Shown: positions 19,298 through 28,963 of the stretch, in pieces
Position numbering within the stretch: the stretch's first letter is position 1
Layout of the letters: every line of letters begins with the position of its first letter
Assembly (NCBI RefSeq): GCF_035610345.1
Contig: NZ_CP141212.1
Location: 191,976 to 255,975, forward strand
DNA: 64,000 nucleotides
DNA from: Sinorhizobium meliloti
GTDB taxonomy: Bacteria; Pseudomonadota; Alphaproteobacteria; Rhizobiales; Rhizobiaceae
Direction: 5' to 3'
The notes under the pieces: generated by a model
Database searches by the model: none
What the model was told of the DNA's origin: nothing
Seen by the model: only the letters and a program-made list of their open reading frames with translations
Translations under genes and position numbers: made by a program

Positions 19298-20086
19298 CTA
19301 CCGCGGCAGCAGCGTCTCAGTCCGGCCGAGGAGATAATAGGCAACGAGCCCTGTCCATTCCTTGGCGGCCGTCGTCGCCAATTGGGCATTGAGCGAGGGC
19401 TGGGTGAAATCGAAGCCGAGCCGCACCTTGCCGCTCGTGCGATAATCCGTCGGCCAGGGCGTGACTTCCATGCCGTTTGCCCGAAAAAGGCCGATCGAGC
19501 GCGGCATGTGGTAGGCGGAGGTCACGAGCGCACAACGCTCAAGCCCGTTCCTGGCCAGCAAATCCCTGGTATAGCGTGCGTTTTCGAAGGTCGTCCGCGA
19601 TTCTCCCTCGCGGATCAGCCGGTTGGAACCGATGCCGAAGGTCCCGAAGAATTTCTGCGAGGCATGCGCGTCGCCGTCGTAGATGCCGCTGAGCGACCCG
19701 TCTCCGCCCGAGACAAGGATGCGGGCCTGGGGATAGGCCCGCGCGAGCCTCAAGGTTTCGACGAAGCGCTCGGCCGCCTGGTTCAGCTCCATGCCGCCGC
19801 GGCTCGCCATCACCACATTCTCGAAGGCGCCCCCGAGTACGATGATGCAGGCAAGCTCCGTCGGCTCCGTCGCGGGGCGGGGAAACCGGTCCTCGAGGAT
19901 CTGCAGGAAATAGGAGCCGGCGGTGGTGAAGAGAGTGACGAAGAGGACGGCGAGGCCGAAGACGCTCAAAGTACCGCCGCTGCGGCGGAAACGGCCGAGC
20001 ATAAGCAGCACGCCGGCGAAGAGGGCGAGGAAGGCGAGGGACAGCGGCTGGGCTGCGAGCCAGAAGATTTTCGAGACGAGAAACAT
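19298..20086 (-). CDS. YdcF/ElyC-like DUF218 envelope protein
   Basis: A 262-residue protein with two N-terminal transmembrane helices (about 1-30 and 34-60), then a DUF218 domain with IIVLGGAFENV, RLARAYPQARILVSGGDG and the VTSAYHMPRS motif. Members such as ElyC and SanA act in envelope or lipid-carrier homeostasis; the reaction is not settled. It lies upstream of the TRIC gene on the same strand with a 63-bp gap, so they may be co-transcribed. Confidence 0.85.
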   Translation of the reverse strand: MFLVSKIFWLAAQPLSLAFLALFAGVLLMLGRFRRSGGTLSVFGLAVLFVTLFTTAGSYFLQILEDRFPRPATEPTELACIIVLGGAFENVVMASRGGMELNQAAERFVETLRLARAYPQARILVSGGDGSLSGIYDGDAHASQKFFGTFGIGSNRLIREGESRTTFENARYTRDLLARNGLERCALVTSAYHMPRSIGLFRANGMEVTPWPTDYRTSGKVRLGFDFTQPSLNAQLATTAAKEWTGLVAYYLLGRTETLLPR

Positions 20087-20278
20087 GGGCAGATCGTTCT
20101 TCGGCCTCGGCCGGTAAAGATTTCATGAATGACGGCGCCGCGTCTATCGGCGTCCACAGTACAGGACGATAGCCCGGTGCGCCGCGCCGGTTGCTGCACG
20201 GCAAGGCTTTTCTACGGCGCGCATTGCGAGGCAGGCTTCAAGCGGCAGAATTCTTTACGTCGGGGATCGAAAAGATTT

Positions 20279-20354
<76 letters not shown>

Positions 20355-20418
20355 ATCAGGGTCCGGCTTTGCCGGTCCGGGAAGATCGCGAGGCGCGTTG
20401 CGCCCGGCGAGTGGCGGC

Positions 20419-20447
20419 TTATTACTTCTGCTCGGTGCAGATGGCAA
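20419..20447 (-). promoter_or_regulatory. Candidate promoter of tRNA-Ala
   Basis: On the minus strand TTGCCA (20447-20442) and TAATAA (20424-20419) are 17 bp apart. Transcription would begin near 20411, giving a 5' leader of about 57 nt before the tRNA. Confidence 0.45.
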
Positions 20448-20599
20448 GCCGAAAAGTGAGGACCGGGACGAATTATTTTTTGGTTCCGGCCGGATGCTTC
20501 GATGCCGATCGCGTTCGACGGATAGGGCGGTTTCGTGCGCCTCTCGAAACGCTTGCGGGCAGGCATGCGGGCGCTGATCCGCCCGCGCCGCCAGTCTGT

Positions 20600-20989
20600 T
20601 CAGACGTCGTCGTCCTCGTCGGAAACGCCGATGATGTCGCTCATGTCGTCGTCATCGTCTTCGTCGTCGGTCTGGAGGAAGGTGTCGTCGTCGTCACCCT
20701 CGATCTCGACATCGTCGTCGCCGAGATCCGGCAGATCGTCGCCGCCCGAGGCTTCGTCGTCCGCTTCCTCGAGCGAGACGAGTTCGACTTCCGTGTTCTC
20801 GGTATCGACTTCCTTGACGTCTTCCTCTTCTTCCTTCTCGAGCACCTTGGCGACGGAGGTTTCCTCGAAGAAGGACAGCGGATAGGACTTGCCCGTGTAG
20901 GGGGAGACGATCGGATCACGGTTCAGATCGTAGAATTTGCGCCCCGTTTCCGGGTCGATGCGCTTTGTTCCAAGTTCCGGTTTTGCCAC
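20600..20989 (-). CDS. FYDLN acid-domain protein (TIGR02300 type)
   Basis: A 129-residue protein whose first 50 residues are strongly conserved in alphaproteobacteria (KPELGTKRIDPETGRKFYDL). The rest is almost entirely Asp/Glu with few hydrophobics, so it is probably disordered and strongly acidic. The function is unknown. The start is taken as GTG at 20989 with AAGAGG eight bases upstream; the in-frame TTG at 20995 is too close to that site. It has its own promoter at 21079-21107. Confidence 0.85.
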   Translation of the reverse strand: MAKPELGTKRIDPETGRKFYDLNRDPIVSPYTGKSYPLSFFEETSVAKVLEKEEEEDVKEVDTENTEVELVSLEEADDEASGGDDLPDLGDDDVEIEGDDDDTFLQTDDEDDDDDMSDIIGVSDEDDDV

Positions 20990-21078
20990 AGTCAAAGCCT
21001 CTTGAATGGCCGGCGAGCCGGCTCTTGCCGGAAAGCCGGCGGTTAGAAACGTATCAAGCTTATGATGATTAGCCGGTC

Positions 21079-21107
21079 CCCATAATCATCTTGGCGAGTT
21101 CTGTCAA
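21079..21107 (-). promoter_or_regulatory. Promoter of the FYDLN gene
   Basis: On the minus strand TTGACA (21107-21102) and TATGGG (21084-21079) are spaced 17 bp apart. The -35 is perfect. It lies about 90 bp upstream of the GTG start. Confidence 0.6.
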
Positions 21108-21159
21108 AGATAAACTTCCGCGAGCTCCGGCCGTCATTTTCTTCGCAGCAGGAGGATGA

Positions 21160-22640
<1,481 letters not shown>

Positions 22641-22641
<1 letters not shown>

Positions 22642-23279
22642 TGACCTTCGTAATCGCCATCGATGGGCCTGCGGCCGCCGGCAAGGGAACGCTCTCGCGC
22701 CGGATCGCCGAGCAATACGGCTTCCACCATCTCGACACGGGGCTCACCTACCGCGCCACCGCCAAGGCGCTCATGGATGCCGGACTGCCGCTCGGCGACG
22801 AGGCGGTGGCCGAGACGATGGCGCGCGAGGTGGACCTTTCCGGGCTCGATCGCGCCGTGCTTTCGGAGCATTCGATCGGCGAGGCGGCCTCGAAGATCGC
22901 CGTCATGCCGGCCGTGCGCCGGGCACTGGTCGAGGCGCAACGGGCCTTCGCGCGCAAGGAGCCGGGTACCGTCCTCGACGGACGCGACATCGGCACGGTC
23001 GTCTGCCCTGATGCGGCGGTGAAGCTCTATGTGACCGCTTCCCCCGAAGTGCGGGCGAAACGGCGCCATGACGAGATCATCGCCGGCGGCGGAAAGGCTG
23101 ACTACGCCGCGGTTTTCGAGGACGTGAAGAAGCGCGACGAGCGCGACATGGGCCGTGCCGACAGTCCTTTGAGACCTGCCGAGGACGCGCACTTGCTTGA
23201 TACTTCCGAAATGAGTATAGAGGCGGCATTCCAGGCGGCGAAGACGCTGGTCGACGCCGCCCTGAAAGAGAAGATTTGA
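22641..23279 (+). CDS. cmk: Cytidylate kinase
   Basis: A 212-residue NMP kinase that phosphorylates CMP and dCMP. The P-loop is [10 protein letters not shown] at about 8-17, followed by [10 protein letters not shown] and the GRDIGTVV motif. The start ATG overlaps the aroA stop as ATGA, showing translational coupling. rpsA follows 162 bp downstream; aroA-cmk-rpsA is a common proteobacterial order. Confidence 0.95.
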
Positions 23280-23314
23280 AGAAGGCCTGATCCGGCCCAG
23301 CCGGTCTCCTTCTT
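23279..23314 (+). terminator. Weak terminator-like hairpin after cmk
   Basis: AAGAAGG (23279-23285) pairs with CCTTCTT (23308-23314), and an inner GC-rich stem of about 7 bp caps it. There is no long T run, so it may only attenuate read-through into rpsA. Confidence 0.35.
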
Positions 23315-23441
23315 GAAAATAGCCTGAAATTCCGTCCACGCGCCGGATTGCTCCATGACAGGAGCGGACTGGGTTCAGGCCTGTCTAACACCAACCCCCG
23401 GCGCACATGCGTTTCCGGCAGGAGACGCAGCAGGAGATTAT

Positions 23442-25148
23442 ATGTCTGCAACCAACCCCACCCGTGATGATTTCGCAGCGCTTCTGGAAGAGTCCTTCGC
23501 CAAGACGGACCTCGCCGAAGGCTATGTCGCCAAGGGCATCGTCACGGCGATCGAAAAAGACGTCGCAATCGTCGACGTCGGCCTCAAGGTCGAAGGCCGC
23601 GTACCGCTGAAGGAATTCGGCGCCAAGGCCAAGGACGGCACGCTGAAGGTCGGCGACGAAGTCGAAGTCTATGTCGAGCGCATTGAAAACGCACTCGGCG
23701 AAGCAGTCCTTTCGCGCGAGAAGGCCCGCCGCGAAGAGAGCTGGCAGCGCCTGGAAGTCAAGTTTGAAGCCGGCGAACGCGTCGAAGGCATCATATTCAA
23801 CCAGGTCAAGGGAGGCTTCACCGTCGATCTCGACGGCGCCGTAGCCTTCCTGCCGCGTTCGCAGGTCGACATCCGTCCGATCCGCGACGTGACGCCGCTG
23901 ATGCACAACCCGCAGCCCTTCGAAATCCTCAAGATGGACAAGCGCCGCGGCAACATCGTCGTTTCGCGCCGCACGGTTCTCGAAGAGTCCCGCGCCGAGC
24001 AGCGTTCTGAAATCGTTCAGAACCTCGAGGAAGGCCAGGTTGTCGAGGGTGTCGTCAAGAACATCACCGATTACGGTGCGTTCGTCGACCTCGGCGGCAT
24101 CGATGGCCTGCTGCACGTCACCGACATGGCGTGGCGCCGCGTCAACCATCCGTCGGAAATCCTGAACATCGGCCAGCAGGTCAAGGTTCAGATCATCCGC
24201 ATCAACCAGGAAACCCACCGCATCTCGCTCGGCATGAAGCAGCTCGAGTCCGATCCGTGGGACGGCATCGGTGCGAAGTATCCGGTCGGCAAGAAGATCT
24301 CCGGTACCGTCACGAACATCACCGATTACGGTGCCTTCGTCGAGCTGGAGCCGGGCATCGAAGGCCTGATACACATCTCCGAAATGTCCTGGACGAAGAA
24401 GAACGTTCACCCCGGCAAGATCCTGTCCACGAGCCAGGAAGTCGACGTGGTCGTTCTCGAAGTCGACCCGACCAAGCGCCGCATCTCGCTCGGCCTCAAG
24501 CAGACGCTCGAGAACCCGTGGCAGGCCTTCGCGCATAGCCATCCGGCTGGCACGGAAGTCGAAGGCGAAGTCAAGAACAAGACCGAATTCGGTCTGTTCA
24601 TCGGCCTCGATGGCGATGTCGACGGCATGGTCCACCTCTCCGACCTCGACTGGAACCGTCCGGGCGAGCAGGTCATCGAAGAGTTCAACAAGGGCGACGT
24701 CGTTCGTGCTGTCGTTCTCGACGTGGACGTCGACAAGGAGCGCATCTCGCTCGGCATCAAGCAGCTCGGCCGCGATGCGGTCGGTGAAGCTGCCGCTTCC
24801 GGCGAACTGCGCAAGAACGCCGTCGTTTCGGCAGAAGTCATCGGCGTCAACGATGGCGGCATCGAAGTGCGGCTCGTCAACCACGAGGACGTCACCGCCT
24901 TCATCCGTCGCGCCGATCTCTCGCGCGATCGCGACGAACAGCGTCCGGAGCGTTTCTCGGTCGGCCAGACCGTCGACGCGCGGGTCACCAACTTCTCCAA
25001 GAAGGACCGCAAGATCCAGCTGTCGATCAAGGCTCTGGAAATCGCGGAAGAGAAGGAAGCCGTCGCTCAGTTCGGCTCTTCCGACTCGGGTGCTTCGCTC
25101 GGCGACATTCTGGGCGCTGCGCTCAAGAACCGCCAGAACAACGAGTAA
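23442..25148 (+). CDS. rpsA: 30S ribosomal protein S1
   Basis: A 568-residue protein made of six S1 RNA-binding domains in tandem; units with NITDYGAFV recur at the third and fourth. It binds mRNA upstream of start sites and docks it to the 30S subunit. The frame is open from 23355, but the ATG at 23442 with AGGAG gives the known N-terminus MSATNPTRDDF. A strong terminator follows 22 bp after the stop. Confidence 0.97.
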   Translation: MSATNPTRDDFAALLEESFAKTDLAEGYVAKGIVTAIEKDVAIVDVGLKVEGRVPLKEFGAKAKDGTLKVGDEVEVYVERIENALGEAVLSREKARREESWQRLEVKFEAGERVEGIIFNQVKGGFTVDLDGAVAFLPRSQVDIRPIRDVTPLMHNPQPFEILKMDKRRGNIVVSRRTVLEESRAEQRSEIVQNLEEGQVVEGVVKNITDYGAFVDLGGIDGLLHVTDMAWRRVNHPSEILNIGQQVKVQIIRINQETHRISLGMKQLESDPWDGIGAKYPVGKKISGTVTNITDYGAFVELEPGIEGLIHISEMSWTKKNVHPGKILSTSQEVDVVVLEVDPTKRRISLGLKQTLENPWQAFAHSHPAGTEVEGEVKNKTEFGLFIGLDGDVDGMVHLSDLDWNRPGEQVIEEFNKGDVVRAVVLDVDVDKERISLGIKQLGRDAVGEAAASGELRKNAVVSAEVIGVNDGGIEVRLVNHEDVTAFIRRADLSRDRDEQRPERFSVGQTVDARVTNFSKKDRKIQLSIKALEIAEEKEAVAQFGSSDSGASLGDILGAALKNRQNNE

Positions 25149-25170
25149 TCGTTGACGGACTTGAAATGAT

Positions 25171-25206
25171 AAGCCCGCGGAGAGCGATCTCCGCGGGCTT
25201 TTTTGT
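25171..25206 (+). terminator. Terminator after rpsA
   Basis: A perfect 13-bp stem, 25171-25183 with 25188-25200, has a GCGA loop and is followed by four more T residues. It closes the aroA-cmk-rpsA unit. Confidence 0.93.
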
Positions 25207-25215
25207 GGGCTACCG

Positions 25216-25250
25216 CGACCTCTGCGCGTCTTATGAGACGCGCGGCGCAG
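25216..25250. repeat. Palindromic repeat family A, copy 2
   Basis: GCGCGTCT at 25224-25231 pairs with AGACGCGC at 25236-25243 around TATG. The flanks differ from the full-length copies, so this is a hairpin-only remnant. Confidence 0.7.
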
Positions 25251-25322
25251 TGGGAAAAACCGTTACACTTTGTGCTCTACGGCCTGTTGAGATTCGGGTC
25301 ACCCGCCGCCGCTTGTTTGATT

Positions 25323-25437
25323 CCTCATTCCTGGCTCGTCACAGGAATCCAGCCAGACCAAGTCCTTGGGCTGGAAAGGCTCGCCCGCGCCGCAGACGCG
25401 GCGCTGCTGGATTCCTGTGACGAGCACAGGAATGAGG
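25323..25437. repeat. Palindromic repeat family C, copy 1
   Basis: Outer arms CCTCATTCCTG...GAGCACAGGAATGAGG pair with each other, and inner blocks CCAAGTCCTTGG and GCGCCGCAGACGCGGCGC form two more palindromes. Other copies are at 25638, 47320 (partial, inverted) and 54635. Confidence 0.85.
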
Positions 25438-25491
25438 GCGGAGAGGGTGCGGTCCCTCGGCGCGCTTCATAAACCGTGAAGATAATAGTTA

Positions 25492-25573
25492 GGCGGCGCG
25501 GCAGGCCCCGGGGCACGCCCGTATACGACGTCCCGCTTCGTTTGGGCGCGAGAATGTAGACGTAACCTTTCAT
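25492..25573 (-). pseudogene. GIY-YIG nuclease fragment
   Basis: From the ATG at 25573 the minus strand reads MKGYVYILAPKRSGTSYTGV then PRGLPRRL. This is the start of small UvrC-like GIY-YIG endonucleases, with Y-V-Y in place of G-I-Y and Y-T-G in place of Y-I-G. After PRRL the homology stops where a conserved RxxxH helix should follow, and the frame runs on into repeat C. The catalytic Arg/Glu region is missing, so it is a relic. The same frame is open upstream for some 19 more codons. Confidence 0.7.
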
Positions 25574-25637
25574 TGCGTGACAGGTTTGACCAATCCCATA
25601 TTCGCAACGGAAGTTGTAGTAGCCGCACATCCCGGTC

Positions 25638-25749
25638 CCTCATTCCTGTGCTTGTCACAGGAATCCAGCCAGACCAAGTCCTTGGGCTGGAAAGGCTCTC
25701 CCGCGCCGCAGACGCGGCGCTCATCCCTGTGACGAGCACAGGAATGAGG
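25638..25749. repeat. Palindromic repeat family C, copy 2
   Basis: Same architecture and orientation as the copy at 25323: outer arms CCTCATTCCTGTGC...GAGCACAGGAATGAGG and the inner CCAAGTCCTTGG and CGCCGCAGACGCGGCG palindromes. It differs by a handful of substitutions. Confidence 0.85.
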
Positions 25750-25822
25750 GAATCAAACAAGCGGCGGCAGGTGCCCGAATCGCAACAGGCCTTAGGTCGA
25801 CCCGACCTGAAGACATCTTGAT

Positions 25823-27418
25823 CTAAGCCAGGCCGCCGAGCTTTCGGTAGAGGTCATAGGCGTCGGCTGCCGGTCGCTCTTCGATCTGATCCCCTTCGCC
25901 GCCGGCGCCATGTCCCTGCTGCCGGTCGTCGCTTTCCGTTTCTCCCTCGTCGTCCCTTGCGTCTTTCTCCGGCTCGCTCTCGCTTTCCCGCTTGCGCCGG
26001 TTCACCTCGTCGGCATCGCTTTCTTCGGCCGGCGGGTAGGGAACCAGGGCGAAGGGAAACATTTCGCGCGGAAGTCCGCTTTCGGGGACCCGGGCGAAGC
26101 CCTGCGGCGCCATAGCGTCCTCGCCGGTCCGACGCTCTGCCTGAGGAGGAGGCTGGTCGCGAAGCGGTGCGCCCGTTTCGGCGTCGGGTGCGATATCCAC
26201 CGGCGGTTCGCCGGCGGCTGCTGCGCTTCTGATCGCGCCGGTGGTCTCCCGTGGCCGCGCCGGCGTCTCGTTCTTCGGCGTCAGGGGCACGGCCGGTCCT
26301 GTGTCTCCCGTATCCCGAGGTTGCCAGCTCTTGATCGTCTCCGGCAACGCAAGGCTGTCGCGTATGATCATTCTCAAGGCCTCCGCCGGCGGTTGCGCCA
26401 TGCGCGCGGCACTTGGCATCCGCACGCGTGGCCTGTCGTCGTCCCTCGCGGAGCGCGACGGGCCGTCGGTGCCCTCCGAGACTTCGCCGCCAGGGAGTTT
26501 TTCAGCGCCGGCTTCTGCGGCTGCAGCCTTGTCCTCGGCTGCAGCCTTGTTCTCGGCTGTCGCAGGTTTTGCATCCTTCAGCACAGCGCGCGCACTCCCG
26601 TTCAGGTCCTCCGCCTGACTGGAGCGTGGCGCCGATGGTTGCGCAGAATCCGCTTCGCTATCCGGGAGCTGCTTATCGGAGCCTTCCGGCGTGACGGCCG
26701 GCGTTTCCGCCATCTCCGCCATCTCGCTCTCAAGCGGGCTTGCCGAAGCATCTCTCGCTGCAACTTCCGCACCTCGCGGCGCTGCAGGAGCGTTCACGGG
26801 CGTCTTCGGCGAACGTTGCGGCCCGGCCGGAGCCTCCTCGTGCGCCGCTTCGATTGCCGCGCCTGCGGATGGCGTCTCGATCCGGACGCTATCCGTATCG
26901 GCGCCGTAGGTCTTCCTGAGCATCGCTTGCAGGAGCGCGAGGTCGCCAGGGATCGGTGCCTTGGCGCCCGGAAGCGCCGGCGGGGCGTGTGCAGGCAGGG
27001 GCAGGCTGCGGAGCGGGGTCCGATCGGGCGGCATCGCGCCCCGGCGGTCGGCCGTTATCGCCGCCGCGACGGCGACGCGTTGCGCAAGGTTGCGCGCTGC
27101 CAGCTGCTTCTCCAGAAGCTGGCGTTCCGGCATTGGCAATGCCTCGATGAAGCCGGTCAACCGCCGAATGAAGGCGCGTCCGGTCTCCTGCGGCAGGGGT
27201 GGAAATTTGAGGATGAGCGCCAGGTCTTCGACCAACTTCACCAGCGCGTCCTTGGATAGGACCTCCCTGCCGGAGAGATGGCGGGTCAGCGCATCGACGA
27301 TCTTCCGGATCGCCTCGCTACGCTCCGTCGCCGGCAGCGGGCGGCGCAGGCCCTGCGTCGTCTCCTCGGCAGTTCCGACGGCTGTCCTGATGGCGATGAA
27401 GGCGGGCAGTTCGGGCAT
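25823..27418 (-). CDS. Uncharacterised low-complexity protein
   Basis: I do not recognise this 531-residue protein. Residues 1 to about 120 look folded and helical (PELPAFIAIRTAVG, then PMPERQLLEKQLAARNLAQR). The middle ~350 residues are rich in Ala, Pro, Glu, Ser and Asp and probably disordered, including an alternating KAAAEDKAAAAEAG stretch. The end is again ordered-looking: MFPFALVPYPP, a charged run, and a final AYDLYRKLGGLA. No signal peptide or transmembrane helix is seen. The ATG at 27418 is chosen; TTG at 27427 is possible. GC skew and codon use are like the neighbours. Confidence 0.7.
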   Translation of the reverse strand: MPELPAFIAIRTAVGTAEETTQGLRRPLPATERSEAIRKIVDALTRHLSGREVLSKDALVKLVEDLALILKFPPLPQETGRAFIRRLTGFIEALPMPERQLLEKQLAARNLAQRVAVAAAITADRRGAMPPDRTPLRSLPLPAHAPPALPGAKAPIPGDLALLQAMLRKTYGADTDSVRIETPSAGAAIEAAHEEAPAGPQRSPKTPVNAPAAPRGAEVAARDASASPLESEMAEMAETPAVTPEGSDKQLPDSEADSAQPSAPRSSQAEDLNGSARAVLKDAKPATAENKAAAEDKAAAAEAGAEKLPGGEVSEGTDGPSRSARDDDRPRVRMPSAARMAQPPAEALRMIIRDSLALPETIKSWQPRDTGDTGPAVPLTPKNETPARPRETTGAIRSAAAAGEPPVDIAPDAETGAPLRDQPPPQAERRTGEDAMAPQGFARVPESGLPREMFPFALVPYPPAEESDADEVNRRKRESESEPEKDARDDEGETESDDRQQGHGAGGEGDQIEERPAADAYDLYRKLGGLA

Positions 27419-27431
27419 GATCCGCAAGCCT

Positions 27432-27533
27432 AGAGCACTTCCGGGAAAAGTATCTAACGGTTTTCCGACCGGAAGTGCGTTGGACCAAAGGGTTAGAGCA
27501 TTTCAGTGTTTCCATGAAACATTGAAATGCTTA
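27432..27533. repeat. Two-palindrome repeat family B, copy 1 (RIME-like)
   Basis: In reverse orientation this shows AGAGCACTTCCGGGAAAAG, then CGGTTTTCCGACCGGAAGTGC, then GAGCATTTCAGTGTTTCCATG and ATTGAAATGCT. These are two adjacent imperfect palindromes over about 100 bp, the size and layout of the rhizobial RIME1 element (inferred identity). Other copies: 33680, 34727 (partial), 44731 (partial), 47191. Confidence 0.8.
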
Positions 27534-27656
27534 GGCCAAACGAGTTTAGGGAGTGTTAACCATGACGATGACGTGGTGCCACGCCGCAGTCTTGCGCGGC
27601 CCCTTGCGGGAAGCTCATTCACGGCCCATCCTGGCATGAGCTTGATGGAGCCGCCG

Positions 27657-27989
27657 ATGACATTTCGCCCGCCGCAATCGCTGCGCCGTTTCGATCTCAC
27701 CAATAACGGGGTGAACGTTCTCGAATACGAACTGATGGCCGAGCGCGCCGACGCTCTGGGGCGCAATGGCCTGAAGGTCGAAAAGGCAATGGCCGCCCTG
27801 AATGCCTATGACGGCAACAGGCACCCGCCTTCCGAACGCGAGCGACTCCTCGACGAGGTAGCCGACGCGGTTTGGGCCTTCCTCATCCAGCGCGAGACCT
27901 GCGGCCTTCGCGACAGCCGCGATGCCGTGCGCCGCTACGGCATTCCGAAGGAAGTCATGGCGCGCGTCGGGATCGTCAGGAAGCGCTGA
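27657..27989 (+). CDS. Small conserved rhizobial protein (DUF6665-like)
   Basis: A 110-residue soluble protein, mostly helical: LNVLEYELMA-type helix NVLEYELMAERADALGRNG, then VEKAMAALNAYD and a C-terminal WAFLIQRETCGLRDSRDAV. It resembles the small DUF6665-type proteins of Rhizobiales, but this name is from memory. Function unknown. The ATG at 27657 has GGAG upstream; an in-frame ATG at 27636 also exists. Codon use is ordinary. Confidence 0.6.
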   Translation: MTFRPPQSLRRFDLTNNGVNVLEYELMAERADALGRNGLKVEKAMAALNAYDGNRHPPSERERLLDEVADAVWAFLIQRETCGLRDSRDAVRRYGIPKEVMARVGIVRKR

Positions 27990-28050
27990 CCGACGGGAGA
28001 GCCGCGCGTCGAATCGAACGCGCGGAACTCGATGAAAAGGGTACGCTCCC

Positions 28051-28578
28051 CTACCGATAGGGCGAATAGCACACCCGATAAACCCCGCCATAGGTCAGGT
28101 ACCGGTTGGTGGCCGGGTTATAGGACCGATAGCGCGACAGGCACCAGCCGACATGGCTGTTGCCGCCGCTCCGGACATAGCCGCCGCCATAGTAGCGTGG
28201 TCTATAGGAGCGATAACCGTAATATCCGGGCCCGGGATAGCTGTAATAGCCGGGGCCGTAATAGCGCGGTCCGTAATAATAGCGGTTCCCGTAATAAGGC
28301 CGGTAGCGGTAGCTGGGTCCGAAATAGAAGCTGATCCCAGACCGTCGGTAATAGGGGCTCCAGCCCGGATAGAAGCCGGACCCTCCGTAATAACCGCGGC
28401 GAGAATAGCCGCCGCGCCACCCGTAACGGCCGCGATGCGTGGCATTCTCGATGCCGGCCGGCGCTTTGATCGCAATGTCGAGCGCCGGGCGCGGCATGGC
28501 CTGAACGGACGTTACAGGGGGAACCGCGGAGACGGCGGCGAGTGCGCAGCTCACAACGAAATTCCGAAATTTCGTCAT
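28051..28578 (-). CDS. BA14K-family secreted Tyr/Gly-rich protein
   Basis: A 175-residue protein with a signal peptide (MTKFRNFVVSCALAAVSAV, cleavage likely after VQA near 27). A long Tyr/Gly/Arg/Pro-rich central part (about 50-135) has repeated RYYG/GPGYY units. The last 35 residues (HVGWCLSRYRSYNPATNRY ending VCYSPYR) match the BA14K signature of Brucella and rhizobia, with two Cys that may form a disulphide. BA14K proteins are surface or periplasmic, with lectin-like activity reported in Brucella. The ATG has a GAGGAG site. Confidence 0.85.
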   Translation of the reverse strand: MTKFRNFVVSCALAAVSAVPPVTSVQAMPRPALDIAIKAPAGIENATHRGRYGWRGGYSRRGYYGGSGFYPGWSPYYRRSGISFYFGPSYRYRPYYGNRYYYGPRYYGPGYYSYPGPGYYGYRSYRPRYYGGGYVRSGGNSHVGWCLSRYRSYNPATNRYLTYGGVYRVCYSPYR

Positions 28579-28632
28579 TTTCTCCTCACTTTCCGAAAGC
28601 CGTTGCTTTCCGGTTTTTGTCCCTGCTCCTTT

Positions 28633-28702
28633 CAGCGCGGCGCGACTTATCAGACGCGCAAAGTTCGCTGTAACTCTTCAAGTTGCTGCATGTTTTGGGC
28701 GT
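28633..28702. repeat. Palindromic repeat family A, copy 3 (long form)
   Basis: CAGCGCGGCGCGACTTATCA then GACGCGCAAAG, TCGCTGTAACTCTTCAAGTT and GCTGCATGTTTT. The hairpin is imperfect here, but the right half (TCGCTG, then GCTGCATGTTTT) is shared with copy 4 at 31231. Confidence 0.75.
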
Positions 28703-28934
28703 CGATCGGGTCGACGGACGAAACATGCAGTAGACGTTTGGCGCCGCATGTTTATTCGTGGGCGGGCGCTCCACGTGCCGACGCGGGCGCGTTCCGGATT
28801 CCGCTCCTTCGCCGTTGCTCTAGAATGCGCCTCTCCGGCCCCCATGTCACTGGAATTCTTACCCTATCATCGAGGAGCCGAACGCGCTTTACCGCGCTTT
28901 TTCGCGATGCGAGACGAAAACTTCAAAATGCCTG

Positions 28935-28963
28935 TTGACACTTCGGTCACGGCCTTTTACATG
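28935..28963 (+). promoter_or_regulatory. Promoter of tRNA-Leu(CAG)
   Basis: TTGACA at 28935-28940 and TACATG at 28958-28963 are exactly 17 bp apart. The predicted start is about 28970, only a few bases before the tRNA 5' end at 28974. Confidence 0.75.

Larger units (their letters stand above)
25281..25792. repeat. Inverted-repeat-bounded island with two family C repeats
   Basis: The left edge (from GGCCTGTTGAGATTCGGG at 25281 to about 25345) and the reverse complement of the right edge (about 25725-25792) agree over roughly 65 bp with a few mismatches and one 1-bp gap. Inside are two family C repeats in the same orientation (25323-25437, 25638-25749) and, between them, a broken GIY-YIG nuclease. 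The whole 25149-25822 gap holds no intact gene. The layout looks like a decayed small mobile element or a duplicated repeat with cargo. No target duplication could be confirmed. Confidence 0.65.

Noticed and set aside
20535..20885. Ser-rich plus-strand frame opposite the FYDLN gene
   Set aside because: The serine runs are the antisense of the Asp/Glu codon runs on the other strand.
23385..24884. Antisense open frame in rpsA
   Set aside because: Mirrors the six S1 repeats; no start site or homology.
25325..25630. Intact 101-codon GIY-YIG gene
   Set aside because: Only the first ~28 residues after Met at 25573 resemble the family; the rest is translation of repeat C. Listed as a pseudogene instead.
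25200..25822. CRISPR array in the repeat-rich gap
   Set aside because: The repeats are ~110-bp palindromic elements, only two copies, with no regular short repeats and spacers and no cas genes.
25910..27259. Plus-strand frame opposite the low-complexity protein
   Set aside because: Both strands are open here, so I compared them. The minus product has an ordered N-terminus, acidic/Ala-Pro linker and conserved-looking end, while the plus product is Arg/Cys-rich without structure. Kept the minus gene, with reduced confidence.
27545..27562. CtrA half-site GTTAACCAT near 27549
   Set aside because: A single TTAACCAT without the second TTAA at 7 bp, about 100 bp upstream of a small unknown gene. 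Too weak to list.
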